A stretch of 64,000 bases of DNA from Salinarchaeum sp. Harcht-Bsk1 (GCF_000403645.1 NC_021313.1:372001-436000), one strand, 5' to 3'; counted from the stretch's first letter, positions 52,100 through 61,101 are shown. Made by a program: numbers and translations. Notes: generated by a model not told the origin, from the letters alone.

Positions 52100-52451
52100 A
52101 GGGCTCCTCATCGCCGGTTGCCGAGACCGGCTCGGAATCGGTGCCGTCGTCATCGGCCACGCGTGAGTTGGGAACCACACCTCAAGAACGCACCGTCAGC
52201 CGATCCGAGGCCCTCACTCCGGCACTGCCCACAGCCGGTCGCTGGTCCGCACGCTGTCCAATGAAAACGATCCCAGTTGTGAAACCCGAACCTTGCCCGA
52301 ACTGCCCCGACCGATCCGTGCCACGACTTCACCGCAGTAACGCGTTCCTACCTCGCTCACCGGACAGATTGCAGACTCCCCCGTGCAGTGGTACCACGGT
52401 ACAGCATCGCCCGCGATGCTTATGCGCGTCGACGGCTAAAGTGACGTTACA
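52100..52451. other. 352-bp region upstream of the YdjM-like gene
   Basis: It contains the divergent promoters of the fructosamine kinase side and of the YdjM-like gene (GCTTATGCG at about 52418-52426, close to 30 nt before the TTG start). A plus-strand frame from 52261 with CPNC is not convincing. No RNA gene seen. Confidence 0.4.
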
Positions 52452-53495
52452 TTGTTCATCGGCCACGCACTCCTGGCGTTCGCCCTCGCGGTGCTGGTCG
52501 CCGAGTGGCGAGGCTGGCCGACCCACCGCGCGTTCGCGATCGGGATCGCGACCGGGCTCTTCGCCGCCGCGCCCGACGTCGATATGCTCTGGACAGTCGT
52601 CGCCATAGAGCCCAGCGAACTCGTCGTCGGGACGCGGATCCAGCCGGGCGAGTTCTGGGGCTCCGCACACGGCATCCACCGCTCGATGACGCACTCGTTG
52701 GTCGCGGCGGCGGTCGCCGGCCCGGCGTTCGGTCTCTGGACCCTGCGACGATCCCGCGGTGCCGACCCGCTGGGCTGGAGCACCGACGACGCGTCCGGGA
52801 CCGACGGATTCGACCGGCACACCCTCGTGAGCGTTGCCCTCGCGCTCGCAGGATTGAGCGTGCTCGTCACGGCGGCGGTGCTCGCGAGCGGCTTCGTCGG
52901 CGGCTTCGTGATGACCGCGTTCGTGCTCGCTGGTCTCGCGATCGCGACCGCCTCCCGGATCTACCTCGGACTCTCACCGGTCGAGATCGGAATCGCCGCC
53001 GTCGCGGGGATCGCCTCGCACCCGTGGGGCGACCTGGTGACCGGCGAGCCGCCGGCGCTCCTCTACCCCTTCGACGTCCAGCTCATCTCCGAGCGAGTCC
53101 TGCTGAGTGGCGACCCGACGCTCCACCTGCTCGGCGCGTTCGCGATCGAACTCGCCGCCGTGACGATCGCCGCGATCGTCCTGGCGAGAGCCGCCGATCT
53201 CGATCCGATCCGGCTCGTCGATCGCCGCGCGGCAGCGGGCGTGCTCTACGGCGCCGGCGCAGTCGTGATGGTGCCGCCGACGATCAATCTCTCCTATCAC
53301 TTCGTGTTCTCGATCCTGACCGTCGGCGTCGTCCTCGGCGGACTCCGACGCTCTCCGCGGAGCCCCTACTCGCTCCGGAACCTCTACCACCGCTTCGTCG
53401 GTGACCCCGAGGCCGCACTCCGGACGACGTTCACGGCGCTGGCGGGGATTGCCGTCGCGCTGGTCAGCTACGCCGTGGTCTATCTCGCACTCTGA
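52452..53495 (+). CDS. YdjM-like membrane-bound metal-dependent hydrolase
   Basis: 347 aa starting at a TTG, the only start after an in-frame stop at 52437, which gives MFIGHALLAFALAVLVAEWR. The N-terminal GHALLAF histidine, APDVDMLW, and HGIHRSMTHSLVAAA are the YdjM/LexA-binding-inner-membrane family metal motifs. About eight membrane segments follow. SHPWGDLVTGEPPALLYPFD supplies further conserved His/Asp. The family is predicted to be a metallohydrolase in the membrane with unknown substrate. Confidence 0.85.
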   Translation: MFIGHALLAFALAVLVAEWRGWPTHRAFAIGIATGLFAAAPDVDMLWTVVAIEPSELVVGTRIQPGEFWGSAHGIHRSMTHSLVAAAVAGPAFGLWTLRRSRGADPLGWSTDDASGTDGFDRHTLVSVALALAGLSVLVTAAVLASGFVGGFVMTAFVLAGLAIATASRIYLGLSPVEIGIAAVAGIASHPWGDLVTGEPPALLYPFDVQLISERVLLSGDPTLHLLGAFAIELAAVTIAAIVLARAADLDPIRLVDRRAAAGVLYGAGAVVMVPPTINLSYHFVFSILTVGVVLGGLRRSPRSPYSLRNLYHRFVGDPEAALRTTFTALAGIAVALVSYAVVYLAL

Positions 53496-53579
53496 GCGGC
53501 GGATACCAGGCGCGATAGCCTTGGCTGGCTTTCCGTCGCCACTCGACGGACCGCTGGGCTTCGACGTAGTCACACAGCG

Positions 53580-53587
53580 TTAATATG
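53580..53587 (+). promoter_or_regulatory. TATA box of the two-gene membrane protein operon
   Basis: TTAATATG is centred 26-27 nt before the ATG at 53610. Confidence 0.6.
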
Positions 53588-53609
53588 GGCTACGCGCTTA
53601 CCGGACTCC

Positions 53610-54257
53610 ATGTCGAACGTCGGGCTCGAGGATCTCCTCGACGAGGGGCGGCGGAACGCTGCCGCATCCTGGTTCCTCGTGGCGATCGCTGCAGCGACCT
53701 GGATCGGCGTCGTCGTCACCGTTGGGGTCCTCTGGTCAGTGTTCGCCCTCGTGATCGTGGTCCTCTCCGTGCTACCACCGATCGTCTTCCGCTCCCGGTA
53801 CGTCATGCTTCCCTGGGAAGTGCTGGCGATGGCCTCGCTCCCGCTGCTCGGGATCGCAGTCGGGGCACAGCGGCTATCGGGACCGCTCTTCACCTACTTC
53901 GCGATCGCCGCCGTCGCGCTGGTGATCGTCGTCGAACTCGACTCGTTCACGTCCATCCGGATGTCGCCGGGTTTCGCGATCGTGCTCGTCGTCGCGGCGA
54001 CGATGGCGGCCGCGGCCGCGTGGGCACTCCTCCAGTGGTACGCCGCGATCTTCCTCGATCGGACCTACGACATGACCAACGACGAACTGATGATCGAGTT
54101 TACCTACGCATCACTGGCCGGCCTCGGTGCTGGGCTCCTCTTCCGGACCTACTTCCGGCGGCGCGTCGTCGCCACCGACCGAGTTCCCGAATCGCTGCGT
54201 GAGGAACTCCGCGACGAACTGATCCCGACGACGGACGGGGAGGTCGACGATGTCTAG
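53610..54257 (+). CDS. hypothetical polytopic membrane protein
   Basis: 215 aa with about six hydrophobic segments between residues 20 and 175 (for example FLVAIAAATWIGVVVTVGVL and LIVVELDS near the fourth) and a charged C-terminal tail (ESLREELRDELIP). I do not recognise a family. It overlaps the following membrane-protein gene by 8 bp and should form an operon and perhaps a complex with it. Confidence 0.75.
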   Translation: MSNVGLEDLLDEGRRNAAASWFLVAIAAATWIGVVVTVGVLWSVFALVIVVLSVLPPIVFRSRYVMLPWEVLAMASLPLLGIAVGAQRLSGPLFTYFAIAAVALVIVVELDSFTSIRMSPGFAIVLVVAATMAAAAAWALLQWYAAIFLDRTYDMTNDELMIEFTYASLAGLGAGLLFRTYFRRRVVATDRVPESLREELRDELIPTTDGEVDDV

Positions 54258-54912
54258 GCTCTCCCGCGTGCTCCCGTCGGAGCGACGACAGCAGCAGGCG
54301 ACGCGGGCCATGGAGATATCGCTGATCGGCCTCCTCTTCGTGGGAGTCGAACGGGGCAGTCCTGGAATCATCGTGAACACAGCCGTCGCGCTCGCGGTTT
54401 TCCGACTCCCCGCCGTGCTCGAACGGGATTACGGGCTCCCGATGGACCCACGGCTGACGCTCTGGATCTCCGCGGCAGCCTTCCTTCACGCCGTCGGCAC
54501 GGTCGGGATCCCCGGCATGGGCTGGACGTTCTACAAGGGGCTCTGGTGGTGGGATCACCTGACGCACTCCCTCTCGGCGTCGGTCGTGGCCGCCGCCGGA
54601 TACACGACCGTCCGGGCAATCGACATCCACTCCGAGGAGGTCTACGTGCCACCGCGCTTCGCGAGCGTCGTCATCCTGATCTTCGTGCTGGCGTTCGGCG
54701 TGCTCTGGGAGCTTCTCGAGTTCGCGATCGCCGTCGCCGCAGACGAAATCGGGACCGCGACGGTACTCACCCAGTTCGGGGTCGAGGACACCCTCAAGGA
54801 CCTGACGTTCAACACCATGGGAGGGATCCTCGTCGCGATCTGGGGTGGGATCTACCTCACCGACCTCTCGAGTGCGATGAGCGAGAAGTTCGCGCGACGC
54901 GACGGTACCTGA
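54250..54912 (+). CDS. DUF2238/YjdF-like membrane protein
   Basis: 220 aa. GLWWWDHLTHSLSASVVAAA, FGVLWELLEFAI and DTLKDLTFNTMGGILVAIWG follow the YjdF/DUF2238 pattern, in which conserved Asp, His and Glu lie at membrane-helix ends. Five or six membrane segments. Those polar residues could bind a metal, but the function is unknown. It overlaps the preceding gene by 8 bp. Confidence 0.75.
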   Translation: MSRLSRVLPSERRQQQATRAMEISLIGLLFVGVERGSPGIIVNTAVALAVFRLPAVLERDYGLPMDPRLTLWISAAAFLHAVGTVGIPGMGWTFYKGLWWWDHLTHSLSASVVAAAGYTTVRAIDIHSEEVYVPPRFASVVILIFVLAFGVLWELLEFAIAVAADEIGTATVLTQFGVEDTLKDLTFNTMGGILVAIWGGIYLTDLSSAMSEKFARRDGT

Positions 54913-55084
54913 TCCGAGAGCGGCGCGGCACTGCCACCTGATAACCAGTCGGCCAATTCGAGGGATGCAACCTGAATGCCGGTGGTGTCCTTTGTATTCG
55001 AACCTACCAAATTGAATCACCTCAGCACGCAGAGGAGTACTAACCTATTTGCCCGTGGCTATCGTACTTCGACCCCCGCCCTCC

Positions 55085-55351
55085 ATGTCGAACGGTCCGC
55101 CCGATCACTCCCAGGACGAACTGGCGCCTCCACCAGGCAGTCGGCTGCTTCTCTCTGCCCGCCGTGCGAGTGAAACCTTCGGCGGTCCGCTCCGCGCGAT
55201 CGCTTTCTGGTGTGCTGCAATGCTCCCCTTCGTGTACGTTCCGCTCCTCCTGTTCGGGCTCGATACCCGACGGCGTGCCGGCGCGTTCGGTCTCCTCGTG
55301 TTCGCTCACGTCGTCACGCTCGTCGTCGGTCGCTCCCACGGCGCGGAGTGA
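55085..55351 (+). CDS. small two-helix membrane protein
   Basis: 88 aa from the ATG of MSNGPPDHSQDELAPPPGSR. A polar N-terminus (about 45 residues) precedes two close membrane segments (IAFWCAAMLPFVYVPLLLFG and AFGLLVFAHVVTLVVG) joined by DTRRRA. TATTTGCC lies about 35 nt upstream. It converges on thiR (27 bp). No known family. Confidence 0.6.
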   Translation: MSNGPPDHSQDELAPPPGSRLLLSARRASETFGGPLRAIAFWCAAMLPFVYVPLLLFGLDTRRRAGAFGLLVFAHVVTLVVGRSHGAE

Positions 55352-55378
55352 ACCCCCGATCGGCCCGGTCGGGGGAAC

Positions 55379-56311
55379 TCAACCAGTCTGGCCAGCGACG
55401 GCGTTCCGGAGTTCTATCGCGAGGTCGACCGCCTCGACCGCCGTCTCGCCGAAGACGTAGCAGACGGGTTCGACGCCGAAGGCGCCGCGATGGTAGCAGA
55501 GTCTCGGGACGGAGCCGCGCTCCTCGAACAGCGAGACGAGACGCTCGCGACGGTTCTCGTACTCCGGGTCGAACTCGATCGGATCGATCCCACGTTCCCG
55601 GGCCGCCGCGAGGAGGTCCTCGTCGAGCGCGAGGTTGATCGCGCCTCGCATCTCGGGATCGACGGTCGTGGCGGCGAGGATCGCGGTGGCGACGTTTCGG
55701 GACGCGCCGAACTCGGGATTGGCGGGGACCTCGATCCGTCCCCGCATCCGGATGAGGCGCCCGGGCACTGCGGCGACGTCGGTCGGCTCCGTCGCGCCGG
55801 GAATCGCCGTCGCGACGTTCGTGCCGACGTTCGGCACCATCGTCACCATCTCCTGGCTCGCGCCGAGGCGTCGCGACGCCTCCCGGACGGCAGCCAGGGC
55901 GTCTCGCTCGGCCTGGACGGCCTCGTCCCGGCCGCGGACGCAGAGGTCACAGCCCAGCCCCTCCAGGGCGGGCATCGCCTGCTCGTGCAGTTCACAGATC
56001 GGGCCGCGATCCTCGAACGCCTGGACGAGCGCGACCAGTTCCCCGAGCGCGTCGACCTCGTCCATGCTCCCCTCTGCGAACCCGTCCGCGATCTCCTCGA
56101 CGGTTGCAGCCATCCGCGGATCGTCGGCGATCGGCGCGGCCACGTCGACCTGTCCGTTGAGGTGGTTGGACACCGCAGCTTGCGTGATCCCGAGTCGGTC
56201 GGCGATCGCCTGCTGGGTGAGTCCCCGTTCGTCGAGTTCGCGGGCGAGCATCGTCCGTGCGGTGGGGACGAACTGCTCGGCGACGATCTCCTCGGGGAGC
56301 CGAAGCGACAT
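55379..56311 (-). CDS. thiR: thiamine-responsive regulator ThiR (HTH-ThiN)
   Basis: 310 aa. The N-terminus has an HTH (about 31-53, LTQQAIADRLGITQAAVSNH). A linker with CDLCVRGRDE follows. The C-terminal 165 residues are a ThiN domain (MVTMVPNVGTNVATAIPG, MRGRIEVPANPEFGASRNVA and YHRGAFGVEPVCYVFG). ThiN normally joins or senses thiamine phosphate. HTH-ThiN fusions are known as ThiR, repressors of archaeal thiamine synthesis and transport genes. No thi gene is adjacent, so targets lie elsewhere. Confidence 0.92.
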   Translation of the reverse strand: MSLRLPEEIVAEQFVPTARTMLARELDERGLTQQAIADRLGITQAAVSNHLNGQVDVAAPIADDPRMAATVEEIADGFAEGSMDEVDALGELVALVQAFEDRGPICELHEQAMPALEGLGCDLCVRGRDEAVQAERDALAAVREASRRLGASQEMVTMVPNVGTNVATAIPGATEPTDVAAVPGRLIRMRGRIEVPANPEFGASRNVATAILAATTVDPEMRGAINLALDEDLLAAARERGIDPIEFDPEYENRRERLVSLFEERGSVPRLCYHRGAFGVEPVCYVFGETAVEAVDLAIELRNAVAGQTG

Positions 56312-56413
56312 GGGGCCGGCTACGGGGACCCGCCTACTAAGCGCGGGGGTCCTGGACTGGCCTGACTTGGAACTGCGACGGGAACAGAATCTGAAAAGGT
56401 GACCGAGCGTGGC

Positions 56414-56911
56414 TCAGACCACGTCGACCGCGCCGACCATCCCCATCGACTCGTGTGGGACGCAGACGTACCGGTAGGTACCCGTCGACTCGGGCGTGTA
56501 CTCGTAGGTCGCGTCGCCGCTCGCGGTGGAACTTCCCGAGTCGAAGCTGCCGTCTTCGGCGACGACGTTGTGGGGACCGCCGGCGCCGGACCACTCCCAG
56601 GTGATCGTCGTTCCAGCGTCGACTCGCACCGCCGGCGGCGCGAACAGCCGGCCGTCGTCGCCGGCGCCGACGTCGATCGTCACCGAATCGCGTCCAGTCC
56701 AGTCGACGGTTCCCTCGAAGTTGCCCGTGTCGTCGAACCAGCCGCCGTAGTCGGGGCCGTCCTCGAGGTACTCCCAGTCGTCACTCGTCGCGCTCGGACC
56801 GCCCCCACCGAGACAGCCGGCGAGTGCTGCGGCGACGGCGCTCCCGGTCGCTGCGAGCACTGTTCGTCGGTCGAACGACGCGGCCCGGGTGGAAGGTAGA
56901 TCGGCGTCCAT
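56414..56911 (-). CDS. halocyanin (blue copper lipoprotein)
   Basis: 165 aa. A twin-arginine signal (FDRRTVLAATGSAVAAALAG) ends in a lipobox Cys (LAGC), so it is a membrane-anchored lipoprotein. The cupredoxin domain has the copper ligands: the His in GGPHNVV, then Cys, His and Met in YRYVCVPHESMGMVG. It is a mobile electron carrier on the outer face of the membrane. It stands alone, 102 bp from thiR on the same strand. Confidence 0.95.
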   Translation of the reverse strand: MDADLPSTRAASFDRRTVLAATGSAVAAALAGCLGGGGPSATSDDWEYLEDGPDYGGWFDDTGNFEGTVDWTGRDSVTIDVGAGDDGRLFAPPAVRVDAGTTITWEWSGAGGPHNVVAEDGSFDSGSSTASGDATYEYTPESTGTYRYVCVPHESMGMVGAVDVV

Positions 56912-57242
56912 GTCGGTGTCTCCTCTGAAATCCGCTTACTGTCGTCGACGTAAAAGCCGTCTCGTCCGTTCCCGGGGTCCGGGAACGAGCGACGGACGTG
57001 GTCGCCAGCAGGCGCCGCGACTCACGGCGCGAACGGGAGCAACCGCCACCGCACCGCCACGGGAACGAACGACACGAGCCACGGTAGACCCGCGGACCGA
57101 ACAGTGAGCGAGCGCCAGCGCGAACCCCGCGAAGGGAAACGGCGCGTGGGGCGCCGGCAGAACCTGATCCCCCGTGGACCACGCGCGTCGTCGCCACCCG
57201 AGGGCGGAATCCATTTGGCCGCCCGTCCCCAGCAATCGTGAC

Positions 57243-58112
57243 GTGTTGCGCCTCGCCGTCGCGACGGACGCCGAAACGTTCGAACGGCTCGAGGAGCCAC
57301 TCGCAGCGCGAGGCATCGAGGTCGTCCACCTCCAGACGAAAGAGCGGACGATCGGGCTGACGGAACCAGACGCGAGAGAGAACGCGTTCGCGGCCGCCGA
57401 CCACGACGTCGGCTACGTATTTCCACCCCGGGACGTCGAGGGCGCGGTCGCCGACGCGATGCTCGAGATTCCGTGGCTCGTCGACCACGCCGACGTGCAG
57501 ACCTCCCGGAACAAGGCCGAGGTCCTCGCTCGATGTGCCGCGGCCGGCCTGCCGGTGCCCGTGACCGTGCTCGTCTCGAATCCGATCGACGAGAACCGGA
57601 TCCGCGAGGCCGTCGAGCAGGTCGGACCGCCCGTCGTGATCAAGCCGACCTCGACGACGCGGGGCGTCGGCGTCGCGAAGGTCGGCGACGCCGACTCCGC
57701 GCTCGGCGTCGCTGACTACCTCGACCTCGTGCACGACTTCGCGGCGACCGGCGACAAGTCCTTTCTCGTCCAGTCGTTCGTGCCCGACGCCCGCGACGTC
57801 CGAGCGATGACGATCGAGGGCGAGTACGTCGGCGCCGTCGAGCGCGAGCGAGCCGGTGGCTGGCGACACAACGTCCATCGGGGCGCCGAGGCGACCGGGA
57901 TCGACCTCGATCCGGAGCTACGCTCGCTCGCGGAGGCCGTCGCCCAGCTGCTCGGCATCGACCTGCTCGGCGTGGACCTGCTGGTCACCGAAGACGACGC
58001 GTTCGTCTCCGAGACCAACGCCCGACCGACGATCGACGACGCGAGCAAGTACGAACCCGACTTCTACGATCGACTGTCGTCGGCGATCGAGCGCACCGCT
58101 GACGAGCAGTAG
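57243..58112 (+). CDS. RimK-family ATP-grasp ligase
   Basis: 289 aa with a GTG start at VLRLAVATDAETFERLEEPL. ATP-grasp signs: QTSRNKAEVLARCAAAGLPV, the ATP-binding PVVIKPTSTTRGVGVAKV, FLVQSFVPDARDVRAMTI, and the metal-site LLGVDLLVTEDDAFVSETNA. It resembles RimK/LysX/CofF-type enzymes that add glutamate or another amino acid to a protein or cofactor. The precise acceptor cannot be assigned. It is isolated from lysine or cofactor genes here. Confidence 0.85.
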   Translation: MLRLAVATDAETFERLEEPLAARGIEVVHLQTKERTIGLTEPDARENAFAAADHDVGYVFPPRDVEGAVADAMLEIPWLVDHADVQTSRNKAEVLARCAAAGLPVPVTVLVSNPIDENRIREAVEQVGPPVVIKPTSTTRGVGVAKVGDADSALGVADYLDLVHDFAATGDKSFLVQSFVPDARDVRAMTIEGEYVGAVERERAGGWRHNVHRGAEATGIDLDPELRSLAEAVAQLLGIDLLGVDLLVTEDDAFVSETNARPTIDDASKYEPDFYDRLSSAIERTADEQ

Positions 58113-58149
58113 CGTTCGCAGCGGAATGTGATCGAACGGAAACCTGTCG

Positions 58150-58286
58150 AGCGAATCGACGGCGAGTGACGATATTCGACGTGTGGCGAATCGGCGAACA
58201 GAGTCGTATCGGGGAGCAGAGACGAGATTCGATCGGTGGCGAATCGACGAGCAGCGTCGACTCGGTCGGGAGAGCGGAGTCGATCG
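58150..58286. repeat. imperfect tandem repeat of about 52 bp between RimK-like and hsp20 genes
   Basis: Two adjacent units, 58183-58235 and 58236-58286, both begin GTGGCGAATCG and end in CGATCG, with GAGCAG or GAACAG within. A weaker third copy (GCGAATCGACGGCGAG) begins at about 58151. The units lie in the space between the convergent RimK-like and hsp20 genes and carry no gene. Confidence 0.65.
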
Positions 58287-58332
58287 GGAGAAATTGACCG
58301 ACGTGGCGCCGTCGACGCGGCCGAAACCGGCG

Positions 58333-58710
58333 TTAGAGATTGATCGACGCGGAATCGTCGGTCCGGTCGAACGTGACCTCGAGGACCCCGTTGTTGAAGG
58401 AGGCGTCCGCGGAGTGCTCGTCGACGGTCGCGGGGAGCGTGATCCGCTCCTGGAGGTGGCGGTGCTCACTCTCGACGTCGAGGGTGAGCACTTCGCCGTC
58501 ACAGCGGAGTGCGAGGTCGTCGCGTTCGACCCCTGGAAGATCCGCGACGACCCGAACCAGTTCGTCGGTCTCGTGGACGTCTACGTGCGCGTCGCCACCG
58601 AAGCCAGTCTCGTCGATCGTCGGGGCGTCGCCGTGCATGACGTCGTCCATCAGCCGCTCGATCTCCCGGAAGATGTCGTCGAAGGGATCGTCGCGGTCGT
58701 CGCGGCGCAT
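58333..58710 (-). CDS. Hsp20/alpha-crystallin small heat shock protein
   Basis: 125 aa from the ATG of MRRDDRDDPFDDIFREIERL. The alpha-crystallin domain (about residues 48-125) has VHETDELVRVVADLPGVERD and ends with NNGVLEVTFDR, the A-x-x-x-n-GVL signature. The C-terminal IxI tail motif is SINL here, so weak. It holds unfolding proteins. CTTTTGCC lies 26-27 nt upstream. Confidence 0.94.
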   Translation of the reverse strand: MRRDDRDDPFDDIFREIERLMDDVMHGDAPTIDETGFGGDAHVDVHETDELVRVVADLPGVERDDLALRCDGEVLTLDVESEHRHLQERITLPATVDEHSADASFNNGVLEVTFDRTDDSASINL

Positions 58711-58800
58711 GAGCGAGGGGTAGCACGCACCCGGCAAAAGCCTTCTGTACAGTGCAATGGTTTCACACGCGTCGCCACTGTCGGCGGGCCGCAGAATTCG

Positions 58801-59640
58801 CTACCGGCGCGCGACCCACTGGTGGCTCGCACTCGCACTCTGTTGGACAGCGCCACAGCGCGTGCACTTCCAGACGAAGGCGCCGAGTTGATCGTAGCCC
58901 TTGCCGAGGCCGTCTCCGTGCCTGGTGCCCCAATCGAGGTGGCACTCGCTGCAACGATCCGGATGCCGACCGCCGGAAGAGGAGGGATGCTCGCTGAACC
59001 CCGCGGCCGGGTCGGACTCGATCGACTCCATCAGCACGCGCCGGTCGGCCTCGTCCATCGACGAACGGATGCGCTCGAGGGTGGCTTTGATCTGCTCGAT
59101 CCTGGCCTGGATCTTCTGGTAGGTCTCGTGATCGGCGAGTTCCTCCTCGCTCTTCCCGACCTGGATGCTCGCGGCGTGCGTCGTGTACTCGAAAAAGGCC
59201 GAGACGGCCCGCTCGTAGGTCGAGATACGCGCGAGCTGGTGGACGGCCTGACGCAGGTCGCCTTTCTCCACCGGGGTGAACAGACAGACGTCGTAGCCGG
59301 CCCCTTCGAGCATCGGCGGCTGGTCGTCTCCCTGCACGACGATCGCCCGTGCGAAGGGGCTCCGGACGGTGACGAGTTCCAGAAGCTCCTGTGTCGTCTC
59401 GTCGGAGACGCCGGCACCGGCGATCGCGACGCCGATGTCCTTGGTTATCTCGTCACGGGCTTCGTCCGGGGACCGTGCTCGTCGGACCGGGAACGGATCC
59501 TGAATCCACTGCTCGTATCGCTTCGCCCGATTGGGGCCGTCGGCGATCAGGACGGTCGGCGGGGAAACGGAGACCGATTGCCCGGTTCCCGTGGACTCTT
59601 CGGAGATAGTCGAGCCTCCATCTCCACGGGAAGAACTCAT
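58801..59640 (-). CDS. HalX protein with degenerate receiver and C-terminal zinc ribbon
   Basis: 279 aa from the ATG of MSSSRGDGGS. Residues about 27-137 have the fold pattern of a response-regulator receiver. The acidic pocket is replaced by LIADGPNRA, the phospho-acceptor Asp by Ala/Gly in VAIAGAG, and the switch Lys by T122 in LFTPVEK. Residues about 165-207 are the HalX helical domain (ELADHETYQKIQARIEQIKA). Residues 230-262 form a zinc ribbon (C230, C233, C259, C262). It cannot be phosphorylated in the usual way. It may be a constitutive adaptor or DNA/RNA-binding regulator. Confidence 0.85.
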   Translation of the reverse strand: MSSSRGDGGSTISEESTGTGQSVSVSPPTVLIADGPNRAKRYEQWIQDPFPVRRARSPDEARDEITKDIGVAIAGAGVSDETTQELLELVTVRSPFARAIVVQGDDQPPMLEGAGYDVCLFTPVEKGDLRQAVHQLARISTYERAVSAFFEYTTHAASIQVGKSEEELADHETYQKIQARIEQIKATLERIRSSMDEADRRVLMESIESDPAAGFSEHPSSSGGRHPDRCSECHLDWGTRHGDGLGKGYDQLGAFVWKCTRCGAVQQSASASHQWVARR

Positions 59641-59845
59641 GCGAAGAAACTGTTCCGGGCACCCCAAAAGGGTTCGGCGGCGATTCTCACGTGCCAGAAT
59701 CCCGACGGGCGTTCGACAGCGACGTTCCTCTCGGTGCCTGGTGCTCGAACGGCTCACGCGGGCCGAGTTCGACTGGCATTCACCGAAATCCACTGCCAGG
59801 TCGCGAGCGTCGAACGGCCCAAGATTTCACGCCGGAGCGTGGTGT

Positions 59846-60919
59846 TCAATCGTCCGCGGTGCCGACGTCACGAACCGGGTGGTCGACGGCGGCCGGGCTG
59901 TCCTCGAGGCCGAGCGCGTCGTTGGTCAGCCGGCGGCTCCGCGGCCCGTCGGCCAGCCCCGCAACCGCACGGACGGCGTCGACGTTCTCGGGGACCACGT
60001 CGGCTTCCTGGTGAATCGCCTGGAAACAGTAGAGTTCGCCGTCAGACACGGCGATCGAGTCCGTCCAGATGCAGTTCTCCCAGACGTCGCCGCGCGGACG
60101 ACCGGCGTCCTTCGCCACCTCCTTGAGTCCGCCACAGCTCTCGACGCCGAGGTCGCCGGGCACGAGAAAGAGGCGGGACTGGCCAGCGAGTCGGTCGCGG
60201 ATCGCTTCCGGTGCGAGGTCGCCGTCGAGGTCGTCCTCCAGCGTGATCGACACGGCGTGGAGGTGCATCCGCGTGGCGGGTACCGTCACGCCCATCGTGT
60301 CGATGTCGAGTTCCGGAAGCACGGTCTGCACGTCGGGACCGTGGTGGGACGGCACTTCGATCGGGTCGGGGAGGATGTCGTCGATCGGTCCGCGATCGGG
60401 CTGGGCGGGGTCGCCGCCGCGTCGAACGAGTGTCACCCGCACTCGCTCGATTCCCCAGGTCTCGTCGATCGGCGTGAGGAGTCGCGAGAGGCCGGTGGTG
60501 TTGCAGGAGACGACGCGGACGCGGTCGGCACCAACCGCGTCGGCGTAGTTCGCGCGAGCAGTGAAACTCGTCTCCGCGACGGAGGGATCCTCCGCACCCT
60601 GGAAGATCGCGGGCGTGTCGTGAGCGTCGTACAGCGGGGCGTTCTGCTCGCCCACGCCGCCCGGCGTGGCGTCGATTACGACGTCACTCGCGGCGATCAG
60701 GTCTTCGACGGTGCCGTCGGTCGGAACGCCGGCGTCCCGAAACCGATCCATTCGGTCGGCCGGGGCGTGGAGGGAGAACCCTTTCGCCAACGCGCTCCGC
60801 GCGCCGGCGTCCGGCGACCGCTTCGCGACGCCGGCGACGGTCATGTCGGGCTGGGCCGCGATCGCGTCCGCGACGCGTTTGCCGATCGTTCCGTAGCCGT
60901 TGACGCCGACACCTACCAT
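59846..60919 (-). CDS. gapII: type II glyceraldehyde-3-phosphate dehydrogenase
   Basis: 357 aa from the ATG of MVGVGVNGYGTIGKRVADAI. VGVNGYGTIGKRVADA is the cofactor motif of archaeal GAPDH, and VRVVSCNTTGLSRLL contains the catalytic Cys. The family (type II) differs from bacterial type I. In Haloferax volcanii GapII serves gluconeogenesis while GapI serves sugar breakdown. It is divergent from gapI-pgk. TATA (GTTTATC) lies 28 nt ahead, and a palindrome lies directly upstream of that. Confidence 0.95.
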   Translation of the reverse strand: MVGVGVNGYGTIGKRVADAIAAQPDMTVAGVAKRSPDAGARSALAKGFSLHAPADRMDRFRDAGVPTDGTVEDLIAASDVVIDATPGGVGEQNAPLYDAHDTPAIFQGAEDPSVAETSFTARANYADAVGADRVRVVSCNTTGLSRLLTPIDETWGIERVRVTLVRRGGDPAQPDRGPIDDILPDPIEVPSHHGPDVQTVLPELDIDTMGVTVPATRMHLHAVSITLEDDLDGDLAPEAIRDRLAGQSRLFLVPGDLGVESCGGLKEVAKDAGRPRGDVWENCIWTDSIAVSDGELYCFQAIHQEADVVPENVDAVRAVAGLADGPRSRRLTNDALGLEDSPAAVDHPVRDVGTADD

Positions 60920-60943
60920 GACAGACCCTGCGGCATCGGACGT

Positions 60944-60970
60944 GATAAACATTCCTATAAATCATTATAG
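60944..60970 (-). promoter_or_regulatory. gapII TATA box with adjacent inverted repeat
   Basis: On the minus strand GTTTATC (60950-60944) is centred 28 nt before the gapII ATG. CTATAA-ATCA-TTATAG at 60955-60970 is a 6-bp-arm inverted repeat just upstream, where BRE and TFB bind. It is a candidate operator for sugar-dependent control. Confidence 0.55.
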
Positions 60971-61101
60971 ATTCGAACTCGGAATAGAGTACCCGAAGGA
61001 CTGCGTGGCGATCGGTCGCTGACGATCGGTGGACGTGCCGGCGGCTCCGAAGGGGTGAGCCGCCAGGTAAGGAAAGTGTACTCGCCAGTCCATTAGACAA
61101 A

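Noticed and set aside
58150-58286. Insertion sequence remnant
   Set aside because: No inverted ends, no target duplication and no transposase-like frame; it is a simple tandem repeat.
58183-60126. A 647-codon plus-strand open frame
   Set aside because: It is antisense to hsp20 and to the HalX gene and shows no protein family; both antisense genes are well supported.
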